Below are positions 25,317 through 35,329 of a stretch of DNA of 64,000 bases, in pieces. Positions within the stretch are counted from its first letter, which is position 1, and each line of letters begins with the position of its first letter. Source of the stretch: CAVPCY01 sp963770765. GTDB lineage: Bacteria; Actinomycetota; Coriobacteriia; Anaerosomatales; PHET01. The position numbers and the translations under genes were made by a program. Under the pieces are notes generated by a model that had not been told where the DNA came from, did not search any database, and worked only from the letters and a program-made list of their open reading frames with translations. The stretch lies in NCBI GenBank assembly GCA_963770765.1, contig CAVYQS010000005.1:62001-126000 (forward strand), written 5' to 3'.

Positions 25317-25727
25317 ATGACAACCACCGTCACCCGCCAGATCGTCCACATCGACGAGGCTCTGTGCAACGGCTGCGGCGTCTGCGTCAGCCCGTGCGCC
25401 GAGGGCGCCATCGTGCTCGTTGACGGCAAGGCGAAGGTCGTCAAGGAGGAGTTGTGCGACGGTGCCGGCTTCTGCTTGGGCGTGTGCCCCACGGGCGCGC
25501 TGACCCTGGAGGTCCGCGAGACGGTCCCGTTCGACCACGACGCCGTCGAAGAGCACGTCGCCGAGCAGACCGCAGCGGCCGAGGCCGCGAACGTCCCCGT
25601 CTACATCCCGCAGCACTGCTTCAACTGCGGGCGCTCCGAGGATGACGGGCCGCTTCTTCCGGTGCGGACCCAGGGGACGAGCACGTGGGTGTGCACTCGG
25701 TGCTTGCCGGCGCTGATCCACGGCTAG
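25317..25727 (+). CDS. 4Fe-4S ferredoxin-type protein with C-terminal zinc-finger-like tail
   Basis: 136 residues. First cluster motif CNGCGVCVSPC (~17-27); second motif CDGAGFCLGVCP (~51-62), the variant lacking the second Cys of the usual set. The C-terminal 30 residues carry HCFNCG and CTRC, a likely zinc or additional metal site. Ferredoxins of this shape are often next to hcp and probably supply its electrons. Starts at ATG 25317 after GAAAGGAACC. Confidence 0.87.
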   Translation: MTTTVTRQIVHIDEALCNGCGVCVSPCAEGAIVLVDGKAKVVKEELCDGAGFCLGVCPTGALTLEVRETVPFDHDAVEEHVAEQTAAAEAANVPVYIPQHCFNCGRSEDDGPLLPVRTQGTSTWVCTRCLPALIHG

Positions 25728-25745
25728 TGCCCGGCCGCCCCCGAC

Positions 25746-25867
25746 GGCTTCCGGTGAATCCCCCGTGCTCAGACAGTCCTCGGCGGGGGCCCGCGGCACG
25801 ACGAACGCATGCGTTCGTCATGCCTACCCCGCCTGCGGAACTGCGCGCGGGGGACCCACCGGAAGCC
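25746..25867 (-). repeat. Structured dispersed element, copy 2 (candidate minus-strand ncRNA)
   Basis: Second copy of the element at 3828-3957, lying between the ferredoxin and hcp, 90 bp before the hcp start. Outer arms 25746-25764 and 25849-25867 pair over 19 bp but share little sequence with copy 1. The inner stem is GGCGGGG (25782-25788) with CCCCGCC (25827-25833): relative to copy 1 both strands changed and pairing is kept. The hairpin 25795-25824 contains a perfect 20-bp palindrome. The three plus-strand A-C mismatches all become G-U wobbles on the minus strand. Confidence 0.7.
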
Positions 25868-25957
25868 TTCCACATCGGTACTGCCGCGGTCGGCACCGGA
25901 CAGGACCGCGTGAACGCCTACTTGCCTGGAAGCTCAAGAGAACGAAGGGACATATGT

Positions 25958-27592
25958 ATGTACTGCAATCAGTGCGAACAGACTGCTAAGGGGATCGCTT
26001 GTACGGTGAGCGGGGTGTGTGGCAAGACCGAGGACGTCGCGGCGCTGCAGGACCTGCTCACCAATGCGGTGCGCGGGCTTGCGACCGTCGCTGTCGAAGC
26101 CGAGCGGCTGGGTATCGATACGCTGGCCGCCGGGCGCTTCACGGCCGACTCGCTCTTCACCACGCTGACCAACGTCGACTTCGACGCCGAGTCGATCGCC
26201 GCGAAGGTGGACGAGGCGGTCGCCCTGCGCGTTGCGCTCGCCGATAAGGTCGCGGCCGCCGGCGGGTCGTATCCCACCGACGATCGTCACATCACGTTCA
26301 CTCCCGCCGCGGGTCTCGACGAGAAGATCGCGCAAGGCGAGCTGTTCGGCGAGCCGTGGGACACCACCCGCGACGAGGACGTGCAGTCGCTGCAGGAGAT
26401 CACGCTCTACGGCATGCGCGGCATCGGCGCGTACGCACATCACGCCGCCACACTCGGCCAGGAAGACCCGGCCATCTACTCGTACCTCTTCAAGGCCCTC
26501 GCGGCCTTCGACGACAAGGCGCTCGGGGTCACCGAATGGGTGGGCCTCGCGCTCGAGTGCGGCAAGGCCAACCTGCGCACGATGGAGATCCTCGACGAGG
26601 GCAACACCTCCACCTACGGCCAGCCCACCCCCACGGCGGTCGCCCTGGGCCACAAGGCCGGCAAGGCGATCCTGATCTCCGGTCACGACCTGGCCGATGT
26701 CGCCGCAGTGCTCGAGGCCACCGAGGGCACCGGCGTCAACGTCTACTCGCACGGCGAGATCCTGCCGGCGCACGCCTACCCCGAGCTGCACAAGTACGCG
26801 CACTTCGCGGGCCACTACGGCACCGCGTGGCAGAACCAGCTCAAGGAGTTCGACGCGTTCCCCGGCGCTCGATCCTGCTCACCACGAACTGCCTGATGCC
26901 CCCGCGCGACTCCTACAAGGACCGTGTCTTCACCTCGGGCCCCGTGCAGTTCCCCGGCGTGACCCACCTGACCCGCGATGACTTCGGCCCGCTGGTCGCC
27001 GCCGCGCAGGCGCTTCCCGGATTCGCCGAGGACGTCAGAGACCGGCGAGGTGCTCGTGGGCTTTGGCCACAACACCGTGCTGTCGGTCGCTCCGACCGTG
27101 ATCGAGGCCGTGAAGTCCGGCGCGATCCGCCACTTCTTCCTGGTGGGCGGCTGCGACGGTGCCAAGCCGGGCCGCAACTACTTCACCGACTTCGTGGAGC
27201 AGACCCCCGACGACACGATCGTGCTGACTCTCGCGTGCGGCAAGTTCCGCTTCTTCGACAAGCAGCTGGGTGAGATCGGCGGCCTGCCTCGTCTGATGGA
27301 CGTAGGCCAGTGCAACGACGCCTACTCGGCGATCAAGATCGCGGTCGCTCTCGCCGACGCGTTCGAGGTCGGCGTGAATGAGCTGCCGCTGTCGCTGATC
27401 CTGTCGTGGTACGAGCAGAAGGCCGTCGCGATCCTGCTGACCCTCCTGCACCTGGGCATCACCGACATCCGGCTTGGCCCCTCGCTACCGGCGTTCGTGA
27501 CACCCAACGTCCTCAACGTGCTCGTTGAGACCTTCGACCTGAAGCCCATCGCCGAGACGGCCGAGGCCGACCTGGCGACCATCCTGGGCTAG
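25958..27592 (+). pseudogene. hcp: Hybrid cluster protein (hydroxylamine reductase), two frameshifts
   Basis: ATG 25958 follows GAAGGGACATAT. N-terminal cluster motif CNQCEQTAKGIACTVSGVC (CX2CX8CX5C) marks the clostridial/anaerobe-type Hcp, which reduces NO and hydroxylamine at a 4Fe-2S-2O hybrid centre. The frame breaks near 26869 (after FDAFPGA; expected continuation ILLTTNCLMPPRDSYKDR is in frame +1) and again near 27030-27042 (before ETGEVLVGFGHNTV), then runs correctly through FFLVGGCDGAKPGRNY, TLACGKFRF, GQCNDAYSA and KAVAILLTLL. The length 1,635 is 3n, so the two shifts compensate. All expected hybrid-cluster ligand regions are present, so sequencing error is likely. Confidence 0.88.
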
Positions 27593-27611
27593 ACCCGCAA
27601 AGGAGCCGTAC

Positions 27612-28001
27612 ATGAAGCGCACCCTGATCATCGTGTCGATCGCGATCGCGGTAGTCGCTGTTCTCGGGGGAGTCGTCTACACGTACGGTACGCCGCAGTC
27701 CCCGGACGTCGCCGCTCAGGCGGCGTCCGGATCTGCGCCGGCGTACGGCAGTGTCCCGGTCGCGATGCCGCCGAGCCGCGACGAGCCGGCCGCTGCCGAG
27801 CAACCCGCCGCCGCGCCATCTACCGAGAAGCCCGCCGAGGGCCAGACGGTACCCGAGCCCGACCCGAGCGTACCGCTCGCGATCGAGATCCCCGGATGCG
27901 TGTGCCACAGCGACGATCCCAAGATCGTCGAAGAGCACAGCGCCTACCGCATGAACCAGTGCGCCGGCTGCCACGGCGGCCAGACCCCCACCGGGCGGTG
28001 A
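27612..28001 (+). CDS. Small membrane-anchored haem protein
   Basis: 129 residues from ATG 27612, 19 nt after hcp. One N-terminal helix (LIIVSIAIAVVAVLGGVVYT), a long Ala/Pro/Glu linker, and a C-terminal haem region with CAGCH preceded 27 residues earlier by GCVCHSDDP. CAGCH is a standard haem c site; CVCH has only one residue between the cysteines, so it may be a non-standard site or metal ligand. Position directly after hcp suggests an extracytoplasmic electron carrier for the NO-response cluster (inference). Confidence 0.7.
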   Translation: MKRTLIIVSIAIAVVAVLGGVVYTYGTPQSPDVAAQAASGSAPAYGSVPVAMPPSRDEPAAAEQPAAAPSTEKPAEGQTVPEPDPSVPLAIEIPGCVCHSDDPKIVEEHSAYRMNQCAGCHGGQTPTGR

Positions 28002-28077
28002 TGCCGTGAGCGACGAAGCCAGGTCCGAGCCCATCGAGGGAGCCGGAACCGGCGCGTTGCCGTAGTACCCTGAGGTC

Positions 28078-29538
28078 ATGGCATCCCCCTCTGACATCAG
28101 CTCCCGCGCACGCGGCCTCGTCGCGGCCCACTGGGTCGACGCCTGCGTCGTGCTGGCGGCGGTGTTCGTCGGCATCGTCGCGTTCGGGGCCGCAGCCAGC
28201 AGCGCTCCGCTCGATGTGGGTCCCGTGCGCTTGGATCTCTCGGTCAGGCCCTCGTTCGAGGGCGGGACGGTGGTGCAGATCCCGCCCCTCGGAGCGGTGA
28301 GTGCGGCCACCCACGCGGGACCGGTGGAGCTTCGGGTTCGAGTGGAAGAGATCGACGTCGCGGGCACGCGTGCCCTGATGAGCGACAGCTCGCTGGCCTC
28401 CGCAGCGGTACGGTCGGGCCGGATTCCGCCTCAGCTTCCGGTCCGAAGGCTGCCTGAGGCGGTCGCGCGGCTTCTCGGAGGCGGACTCCTGGCCGCGCTG
28501 TTCGCCGCCGCAGCCATCGCACTCGCCGCACGGCGGTCACGGCTCGTCGTCGCCATATCCTGCGTGGCGACGCTCGTCGCGATCGCGCTGCCTCTCTCGG
28601 TCGCGACGGCGACGTGGGACGCCGAGGCGTTCAAGGAGCCCACACTGCGCGGCGGACTGACCTACGCCCCGGGGCTCGTCGACGTGTTCTCGACGCGTCT
28701 GGCGAACATCGAACGGCTGCGCGATCAGGCCGAGAAGGTCGCGCGCGACCTGACCTCCTACTACGCCGATGAGCGTTCGCTGGGAAGCGGCGGGTCGATG
28801 GCCGGAACGTACCGCGTCTTGCACGTGACAGACCAGCACCTCGATCCGGTGGGCGCCGAACTCGCCGCAGAGCTTGTGCGCTCCTACAGGGTCTCGCTCG
28901 TGATCGACACCGGTGACATGTCGGTGCTGGGCGCCGAGATCGAGGGCCGGGTCATAGAGTCACTCGTCGACACCTCCGTGCCGCGAGTCTACGTGCCCGG
29001 CAACCACGACTCGGCGGTCACCGTGGACGCGCTGCGAGCGATTCCCGGTGTGACGGTGGTCGAGACCGCCACGGTGGTGGTCGATGGACTGCGCATCTTC
29101 GGCGTTGAAGACCCGTTCAGCCGCGGGTTCGGTCTTGAACCAGAGCTCGGTGCGATCGAGGACGCGACCCGCCTTGCATACCGGCGGTTCTCGGCGGCGC
29201 TGCGCTCGGGAGAGACGACGCCCGACATCGTCGCGATCCACAACCCCGCGATGGAGGAGCCGTTCATCGGGCAGGTCCCCGTGATCCTGTCGGGACACAC
29301 GCATGCCGCCCGACTCTACCGCTCGCAAGGTACCGTGCGTCTCAACTCCGGGACGCTCGGCGGGATGCCCTACGATCCTGAGACTTCGGGGCGCCGGCTG
29401 GTTCCCTACGGCGCTTCGGTGCTCTACTACACAGCCACCGTGCCCCGGAGGCTCCTGGCAGTCGACGAGCTCGCGGTGCATTCGGACCGATCCACGACGG
29501 TCCGCCGGACGGTGCTCGACGACCCTCGTGTTCCGTGA
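28078..29538 (+). CDS. Membrane-bound calcineurin-like metallophosphoesterase
   Basis: 486 residues. One N-terminal span, an extracytoplasmic stretch and two further spans (~142-195) precede the catalytic domain. Phosphoesterase motifs in order: HVTDQHLD, VIDTGDM, VPGNHDS, AIHNPA and SGHTHAAR, giving a full two-metal site. Substrate unknown; phospholipid or nucleotide phosphodiesters are usual for membrane members. Confidence 0.88.
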   Translation: MASPSDISSRARGLVAAHWVDACVVLAAVFVGIVAFGAAASSAPLDVGPVRLDLSVRPSFEGGTVVQIPPLGAVSAATHAGPVELRVRVEEIDVAGTRALMSDSSLASAAVRSGRIPPQLPVRRLPEAVARLLGGGLLAALFAAAAIALAARRSRLVVAISCVATLVAIALPLSVATATWDAEAFKEPTLRGGLTYAPGLVDVFSTRLANIERLRDQAEKVARDLTSYYADERSLGSGGSMAGTYRVLHVTDQHLDPVGAELAAELVRSYRVSLVIDTGDMSVLGAEIEGRVIESLVDTSVPRVYVPGNHDSAVTVDALRAIPGVTVVETATVVVDGLRIFGVEDPFSRGFGLEPELGAIEDATRLAYRRFSAALRSGETTPDIVAIHNPAMEEPFIGQVPVILSGHTHAARLYRSQGTVRLNSGTLGGMPYDPETSGRRLVPYGASVLYYTATVPRRLLAVDELAVHSDRSTTVRRTVLDDPRVP

Positions 29539-29627
29539 GGTTTTCGGTGTCGCAAGCGCCGACGTCAGGGGTATCATGGGGGCGCCCGTAGTGCGCTGCA
29601 ACACACACGGTCCGAGGGGACGCCCGC

Positions 29628-31446
29628 ATGGCTGAGCTCATCGAGTACGCGAGGACACTTGCCGAGGAGATCGGTCCGCGACCGGCCACGACCGCATCCG
29701 AACACCGTGCCGCTGAGTGGGTCGAGCGGTCGTTTTCCGCTCACGGCCTCGAGACCGAGATGCAGGAGTTCGACTCGATCCACACCTACGCCTGGGCGTT
29801 CGTCTTCTACCACATCCTCACGATGGGGTCGGCGTTCGCCGCAGGCTTCAAGCCCTACCTCACGTGGCCCGCGTTCGCCGTCAGCGCGATCGTCGCCTTC
29901 TTCCTGTGGTCGGACCTCGACACGCGCTGGGGTCTCACCCGGCTCATGCCCAAGGGCCCCAGCCAGAACGTGATCGCGCGCCACGTGCCCCGCACCCGGC
30001 GTGGCGAGAACCTGCGCAAGATCGTGGTCGTCGCCCACTACGACTCGGCGCGCGCGTCGCTCGCGTTCGCCCCGAACATGGTGGGCGGCTTTTCGACCAC
30101 CTTCGGACTGCTCAAGTGGTGCACGTTCCTCACGCCCGTCCTCATCCTGGTGATGGCGCTGCCCTTCGGCTTCCTCGCCGCCCTCGATCCATGGCTGTGG
30201 TACGCGACGATGGTCGTCGCGGCGTACCTTCTGGTGCCCACCGTGATCAACGTCCACCGCGAGCTGTTCATGCCGTTCGTGGCCGGTGCGAACGACAACG
30301 CCTCAGGCGTGGCCGCCATGCTCGGCGTGATGGAGCGGCTCATTCCGGCGCCCGACGCCACGTCGCTCGTCACCGGCAGTTTCCCCGCGGTGCGCCGGGA
30401 CATCGAGACCGCCCAGGCCGTCGACGTCGTGCCGCCCGGAGCCGAGCTCCGCTACACGCCGGCCACGACCCCGGCAGCCCCTCACCGACCTGCCCGACGA
30501 CTTCACCTGGGCCGAACCCGCCCCTGAACGTTCACCGGGCCAAGCCGTTCTGGACTTCGACACGATCGAGTTCGCCGCGGTCGACGAGGCTCCCGCATCG
30601 ACCGCACGACGCGAGACGTCGCCTGCGCGCGTGGCGCCCCCCGAGTCCACGGGATCACGCGCCGAGGTGCTGCCGGCCGATATAGCGGGCCCCGCGCCCG
30701 ATGAGATCGCCGACCGGGAGCGTGCCGAGAAGCGGCGCCTGCTGGGCGGATTCGGGCGCAAGAAGTCGCGCAAGGACAACCCCGAAGTCAAGGAGTGGTT
30801 GGGCGTCGACGACGGCTTCGATGCGCGCAAGGCCGGCAAGGACATCGGCTCGTGGGACAACTTCGCCGAGGCGGACGATGACGACGACGGATTCGGCTGG
30901 AAGGGTGGCTGGGCCGGAGACGACCCCATCGGCGATCCCGACTTCGCCGCCAGTGAGGCGGCCCGTATCCGACGACGCGTGACCGAGACGGTGGACCGCG
31001 AACTCTCCGAGAAGGAAGTCTGGTTCGTGGCCACAGGGGCTGAGGAAGTGGGCACTCTGGGCATGCAGGCGTTCTTGCGTGACTACGGCGACGACCTCAA
31101 GGACGCCTACATCATCAACATCGACGGGTGCGGTGCAGGACAGCTGTTCTGGGCCAGCTCCGAGGGAATGGCGCGCACCTATCGCGCAGACCGAAGGCTC
31201 GTGGGGCTGGCGCGCAGGGTCTCTCGGGAGACCGACACCATGATCAAGCCGCGTGAATACCGAGGGCTGTCCACCGACGCGACGCCCGCGCTGGCTCGCG
31301 GATTCCACGCTTTCAGCGTGATGGCGTTCGCCGCCAACGGCCTGCCGGCCAACTGGCATTGGTCGACCGACACCGCGGATCAGCTCAACCCCGAGCTGAT
31401 AGAGACCACGGCCGACTTCGTGACGGCGATGATCCGGGAGGCATAG
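29628..31446 (+). pseudogene. Membrane M28-family metallopeptidase, one frameshift
   Basis: From ATG 29628 the first frame encodes IGPRPATTASEHRAAEWV, three or four membrane spans, and metal ligands in VVAHYDSARAS and AGANDNASG. Near 30470-30485 the frame changes; the second frame continues from PLTDLPDDFTWAEP through a charged insert to FVATGAEEVGTLGMQAFLRD (catalytic Glu pair), YIINIDGCGAG and NWHWSTDTADQL to the stop at 31446. Joined length is about 606 residues (3n+1 nt). All zinc-site motifs survive in order, which argues for a sequencing indel. M28 peptidases are aminopeptidases. Confidence 0.82.
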
Positions 31447-31465
31447 GCTCGCAGGGGCGCAGCTC

Positions 31466-32104
31466 CTAGAACTCGATGTCGTGCTCGACCGGTACGCTGC
31501 GCCGAACCGCAAGGCGGCTCGCCCAGAAGCTCATCGCCGTGCCCACCGTGGTCAGGAGCGCGCTCGTCCAGAAGACGGGCTCCATGAATGCCGAATCCTG
31601 CATCGCCACGACCACGAAGGCGAACAGAACGAACCCCAGATGCAGCAGCCCCGAACCGAGCTTGGTGAGCCGACCCTCTGTGAGGTAGCTCGGCCCCTTG
31701 GCGCCGGCGGCCGTGAGTACCACCACCGCAAGCTGGATCAGCCCGGCCAGGGCGAGGTAGAGGGCCAGGCCGGTGGTCAGCGAGCCCGTGGCGGCCCACG
31801 CGACCACGCCCGCTGCGACCATCGCCGCCGAGACCCACAGCAGCATCGTCCGGGAGAAGAGCCGCTTGGGGACACACAGCCCCATCGCGATCACGAGGAG
31901 CACCACCTGGGGCGCGGCGATCGCGTTCATCGTTCGCACGAACGAGGCGTATCCGACCTGCTCCCACGCCGGGCTCGCGGTCTGCGCCCACCATACGTAG
32001 ATCGTCCCGAGAAACGACTGCACGCCCAGCGAAGCGAGCAGAACCACGGTCGCCACAGTGAGCGCGAAGTCCCACGCACGCTGGCGGATGTCGCCGATGA
32101 TCAC
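31466..32104 (-). CDS. Integral membrane protein of cytochrome c assembly locus
   Basis: 212 residues from GTG 32104, whose first bases overlap the TGA of the CcsA-like gene (GTGA overlap), so translation is coupled. Six hydrophobic spans (ALTVATVVLLASLGVQSFLG, VVLLVIAMGLCV, LALAGLIQLAVVVL) and a short soluble tail. The pattern resembles the C-terminal membrane part of CcmF-type proteins, but there is no WWD motif, so the function is inferred from its partner. Confidence 0.65.
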   Translation of the reverse strand: MIIGDIRQRAWDFALTVATVVLLASLGVQSFLGTIYVWWAQTASPAWEQVGYASFVRTMNAIAAPQVVLLVIAMGLCVPKRLFSRTMLLWVSAAMVAAGVVAWAATGSLTTGLALYLALAGLIQLAVVVLTAAGAKGPSYLTEGRLTKLGSGLLHLGFVLFAFVVVAMQDSAFMEPVFWTSALLTTVGTAMSFWASRLAVRRSVPVEHDIEF

Positions 32105-33121
32105 AGCGCACCGCCCGTCACGCGGGCCAGCGTCGCGATCAGCGGCGGTGACGCCTCGAGAGCGTAGCTGTGCGCGCCCGGCACCAGATAGGTCGTCGCA
32201 TAGGTGAGCACCAGCACGGCGAAGGACACCACGCTGAGCGCCGCCACCGCCTTCCACATGCCGCGGTTGCGCAGGTAGAGCCGCGCGTGAAGCACCGCGG
32301 TGTAGAGCAGCCACATCATCAGCGACATATTCACCTTGCCGCTCCACCACCACGCCTCACCCTGCCATGCCGCGAGCGCCCACGGGAAGCCCAAGAGCAT
32401 GCCGAAGGTCAGGGGCAGGTACCCGAGCCGGGTCCAGCGGTAGGCGGTCGTCTCGTAGCTGGAGTGGCGCCTGTCGATCATGAGCGTCGTCGCGACGAAC
32501 GACAGCGCGAAACACCCGTAGCCGATGAACAGCAGGGGCGGGTGGACCCACATGTACCAGGCGTTGTAGTAGAACTGCCGGGCGCTCTCCATGCCGGTGA
32601 ACGCCGCGCCGGCCCCCTGTCCGCCGCCGGCCATCGCCTGCAGATACCCGAAGTACTGGCCGAAGAAGCCGGGGATCGGTTGCGTGAACGGCCTGCCGAG
32701 GAGTGCTGCTCCGGCGATCAGCGCCGCGGTCATCAGCAGGACTCCCGGGAGCATCTCTTCCCGGTGGCGCCGCATCACGCAGGCCGAGCACCGCGACGAC
32801 GAGCGCCCAGACGAAGAGCTTCTCGCTCTCCACCCACAACGGGACCGCGACGCGTCCGGTGATGCCGCCGGTGACGGGGTCCATCACCTCTGCCAGCTGA
32901 TAGATCCGGTAGTGGAACCAGATCAAGACACCCTCGCCCACAAGGAGCAGTGTGGTCGCCGCGAACAGAGCCCAGCCGCGCCACCGCGAGAGCTGCGGGA
33001 CGACAGCGAAGACGGCCAGCGTGACCGCCACCACGAGGAGGAGCGCCTCGAAGGGAGCGCCGAAGGTCGAGAGATTCTCGACCGCGCTCATCATCGAGGT
33101 GTAGGTGGTCTGTGGGTCCAT
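32101..33121 (-). pseudogene. Cytochrome c assembly protein, CcmF/CcsA family, one frameshift
   Basis: From ATG 33121 the frame encodes LVVAVTLAVFAVVPQLSRWR and two more spans, then breaks near 32775-32785; the second frame resumes at MRRHREEMLPGVLLM and runs to 32101. Conserved haem-handling features are VHPPLLFIGYG and the tryptophan-rich GEAWWWSGKVN loop. The protein would deliver haem to apocytochromes at the outer face of the membrane, which fits the multihaem cytochrome and the small haem protein in this window. Length 1,021 nt is 3n+1, so one extra base is implied. The catalytic regions are intact. Confidence 0.8.
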
Positions 33122-33281
33122 GCGGGCGCTCCTTCTGGGACAGTATACGGGGGCAGGGCACAACGCGCATGCGCCCTGCGCCGGCGGCGATTGCCTGGCG
33201 GCACGGGGCGCGGGTACACTTCTGTTCCTACGTCGCGCCCAGTCGGGCGAGGCCCGACAACGTGAAGGAGTCGCCGCACCC

Positions 33282-34538
33282 GTGACGCCGAGCCGACTCA
33301 GGAAGCGGATGTCGCGCGCGCTCAAGGTCTCTTGGCGCGAGCAGCCCACCCGCTACGACATCGAGGCGTTGCAGGCGAACATCCGCCGCGTGGGCCTCGT
33401 CATCAGAGTCCGGTGGGCCCTTCTCGGCGTACTCATCCTGTACTCGCTCGCAGGGGGGATCGCCTACACCACGCGCATCCCGGTCATCGAGCTCGCCGAG
33501 CTCATGGTGGTCCCAGCGATAGCTCTTGGATGCGTCGTCCTCTACAACAGCTTCTATGCGCTCAACTACCGACGGCTGGGCAACATCGCCGTGTGGAACA
33601 ACCTCCAGCTCGCGCTCGACGCCCTGGTGGTCACGATCCTCGTGTACTTCAGTGGCGGCGTGAACTCGTGGTTCTGGTCCATGTACGCGCTGTTCATCCT
33701 CGAAGCCGCGTTCATCCTGCCCCGCTGGCGGATGACGTGGTTCCACGCGATCTTCAGCTGCGTGCTGTTGGGACTGGTGGAGTTCACCGAGTTGTTCGGC
33801 TTGATCCCGCACGTCGAGATCCCGTTCGCCGGTGCTGCTCTGCACCTCGACCCGGTCTTCGTCCAGGTGCGGTACTCGTGGCAGGTCGCCGTGCTGCTTG
33901 GTACGGCATGGGTCGTGACGCTGCTCGTGGGCGAGTTCCGCCGCGAGCTGGCGGCCCGCGGGTCGCAGACACTCGTCGACGAGGCGACCGGACTGTACTC
34001 GCGTTCGTACTTCATGCGCGCCGGCGCCGCCGAGATCCGCCGAGCGCAGCGGGAGAACCGCGCGCTGCACGTGATGCTGATCGACTTGGATGCATTCGGA
34101 GCGTTCAACGCCAAGTTCGGGATCGACGTCGGCGACCACATGCTCCGCGCGGTAGCCGACGCCATCAGCGACACGGTCGCTGAGACAGGGGAACTCGCCT
34201 CGTCGACGAATATCGTCGCCCGTTTCGGGGGCGAGGAGTTCGTGGTCCTCTTGGCGGAGGACATCCGGCTCAAAGAGGCTCCTTCGGCCGCCAGCGCCGT
34301 GCACCTCGCCGACCAGATCTCCCGCGCGATCACGCAGGCCTCGGTGGGCGGTGCGGGGGTGACCGCGTCGATCGGCGTCGCCTCGATGCCCGGCGATGGC
34401 GCGAGCATGGGCGAGCTTCTCGACCATGCCGATGCGGCGCTGGTGTGTGCCGCCGAGCAGGGTGGGCACCGCGTGGTGCTGGCGTCGGACTGCCCGCTCG
34501 TCGAGGACGAGTACCAGACGCACGAGCACGAGGCCTGA
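33282..34538 (+). CDS. Membrane-bound diguanylate cyclase (GGDEF)
   Basis: 418 residues from GTG 33282 (GAAGGAG 11 nt upstream). Six hydrophobic spans (~38-220) form the sensor region, and the C-terminal GGDEF domain has DEATGLYSRSYF, LMLIDLDAFGAFNAKFG-like metal and base-binding residues, and a GGEEF active site (RFGGEEFVVLL, ~313). The RxxD inhibitory site normally just before it is replaced (SSTN), so product feedback may be absent. It makes c-di-GMP from GTP. It is divergent from the cytochrome assembly genes. Confidence 0.9.
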   Translation: MTPSRLRKRMSRALKVSWREQPTRYDIEALQANIRRVGLVIRVRWALLGVLILYSLAGGIAYTTRIPVIELAELMVVPAIALGCVVLYNSFYALNYRRLGNIAVWNNLQLALDALVVTILVYFSGGVNSWFWSMYALFILEAAFILPRWRMTWFHAIFSCVLLGLVEFTELFGLIPHVEIPFAGAALHLDPVFVQVRYSWQVAVLLGTAWVVTLLVGEFRRELAARGSQTLVDEATGLYSRSYFMRAGAAEIRRAQRENRALHVMLIDLDAFGAFNAKFGIDVGDHMLRAVADAISDTVAETGELASSTNIVARFGGEEFVVLLAEDIRLKEAPSAASAVHLADQISRAITQASVGGAGVTASIGVASMPGDGASMGELLDHADAALVCAAEQGGHRVVLASDCPLVEDEYQTHEHEA

Positions 34539-34542
34539 CGCC

Positions 34543-35199
34543 ATGCGGTGGGTTGAGGCCGCCGCGGCCGGACTGGTGCTCGCGGTGCTTGCCGCGGGCG
34601 TCTCGGTGCTGGCGCTCACGGCTCCGTGGTTCACGCGCGCTCTCTCCGAGCGTTACTCGCTCTCCTCCGAGGCGGGCCTGACTCAGCAGCGGATGGCCGA
34701 GGTGGCCGAGGAGGTGCGCGCGTTCGTGGTCGTCGGCGAGGGCACGTTGCCGTCGAGCGTTGACGGCCGTGACGCGTTCGACACCACGGCGGTCTCGCAT
34801 CTTGCCGATGTCGCGGCGGTGATACGCGGGGCGACCCGGGCGACGCTGGTGTGCGCCGTGCTGGCGGCTGCGTGGGTGGCGGTGTGCATTCGTCGAGCGC
34901 GCTGGCGGGAGCTGGCCGGCGGGCTTCGTGCGGGAGCCGTGATCTCGGTCGCGATGGTCGTGCTCGCAGGGCTCGCGGGCACCGCCGACTTCGACGCGTT
35001 CTTCTCGGCGTTTCACGGGGTGTTCTTCGCTGCGGGGACGTGGACCTTCCCCTACGATTCGCTGCTGATCCAGCTGTTCCCGGAGCCGTTCTGGGTGGCT
35101 GCGGGTGGTTCGTGGGCGGCGCTGGTGGCGATCAGCGGCGGCCTCATGGGGCTCGCGGCGGCGTGGGTGCGGCGGACCGCTCGACGAACGAGCACGTGA
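34543..35199 (+). CDS. DUF1461 / TIGR01906-family membrane protein
   Basis: 218 residues from ATG 34543, 4 nt after the cyclase. Four spans, with the family-typical start (LVLAVLAAGVSVLALTAPWF) and the FHGVFFAAGTWTFPYDSLLI and QLFPEPFW segment. These proteins occur widely in Gram-positives without a known activity. Likely co-transcribed with the diguanylate cyclase. Confidence 0.85.
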   Translation: MRWVEAAAAGLVLAVLAAGVSVLALTAPWFTRALSERYSLSSEAGLTQQRMAEVAEEVRAFVVVGEGTLPSSVDGRDAFDTTAVSHLADVAAVIRGATRATLVCAVLAAAWVAVCIRRARWRELAGGLRAGAVISVAMVVLAGLAGTADFDAFFSAFHGVFFAAGTWTFPYDSLLIQLFPEPFWVAAGGSWAALVAISGGLMGLAAAWVRRTARRTST

Positions 35200-35329
35200 C
35201 AAACGCTTCTGCAGGTGTAAGACTTCCCTACGAAGCGAGCAACGACGCTCGCGTGCGGGGGAAAACGACCGGCGTGCCGCGCCAATCGGCGTATGCAGGA
35301 ACGGTCGCACGACGAGGAGGTGTCAGCGA

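Noticed and set aside
25746..25867. Cobalamin or other known riboswitch upstream of hcp
   Set aside because: No recognisable core of known riboswitch classes, and the inferred RNA strand is antisense to hcp.
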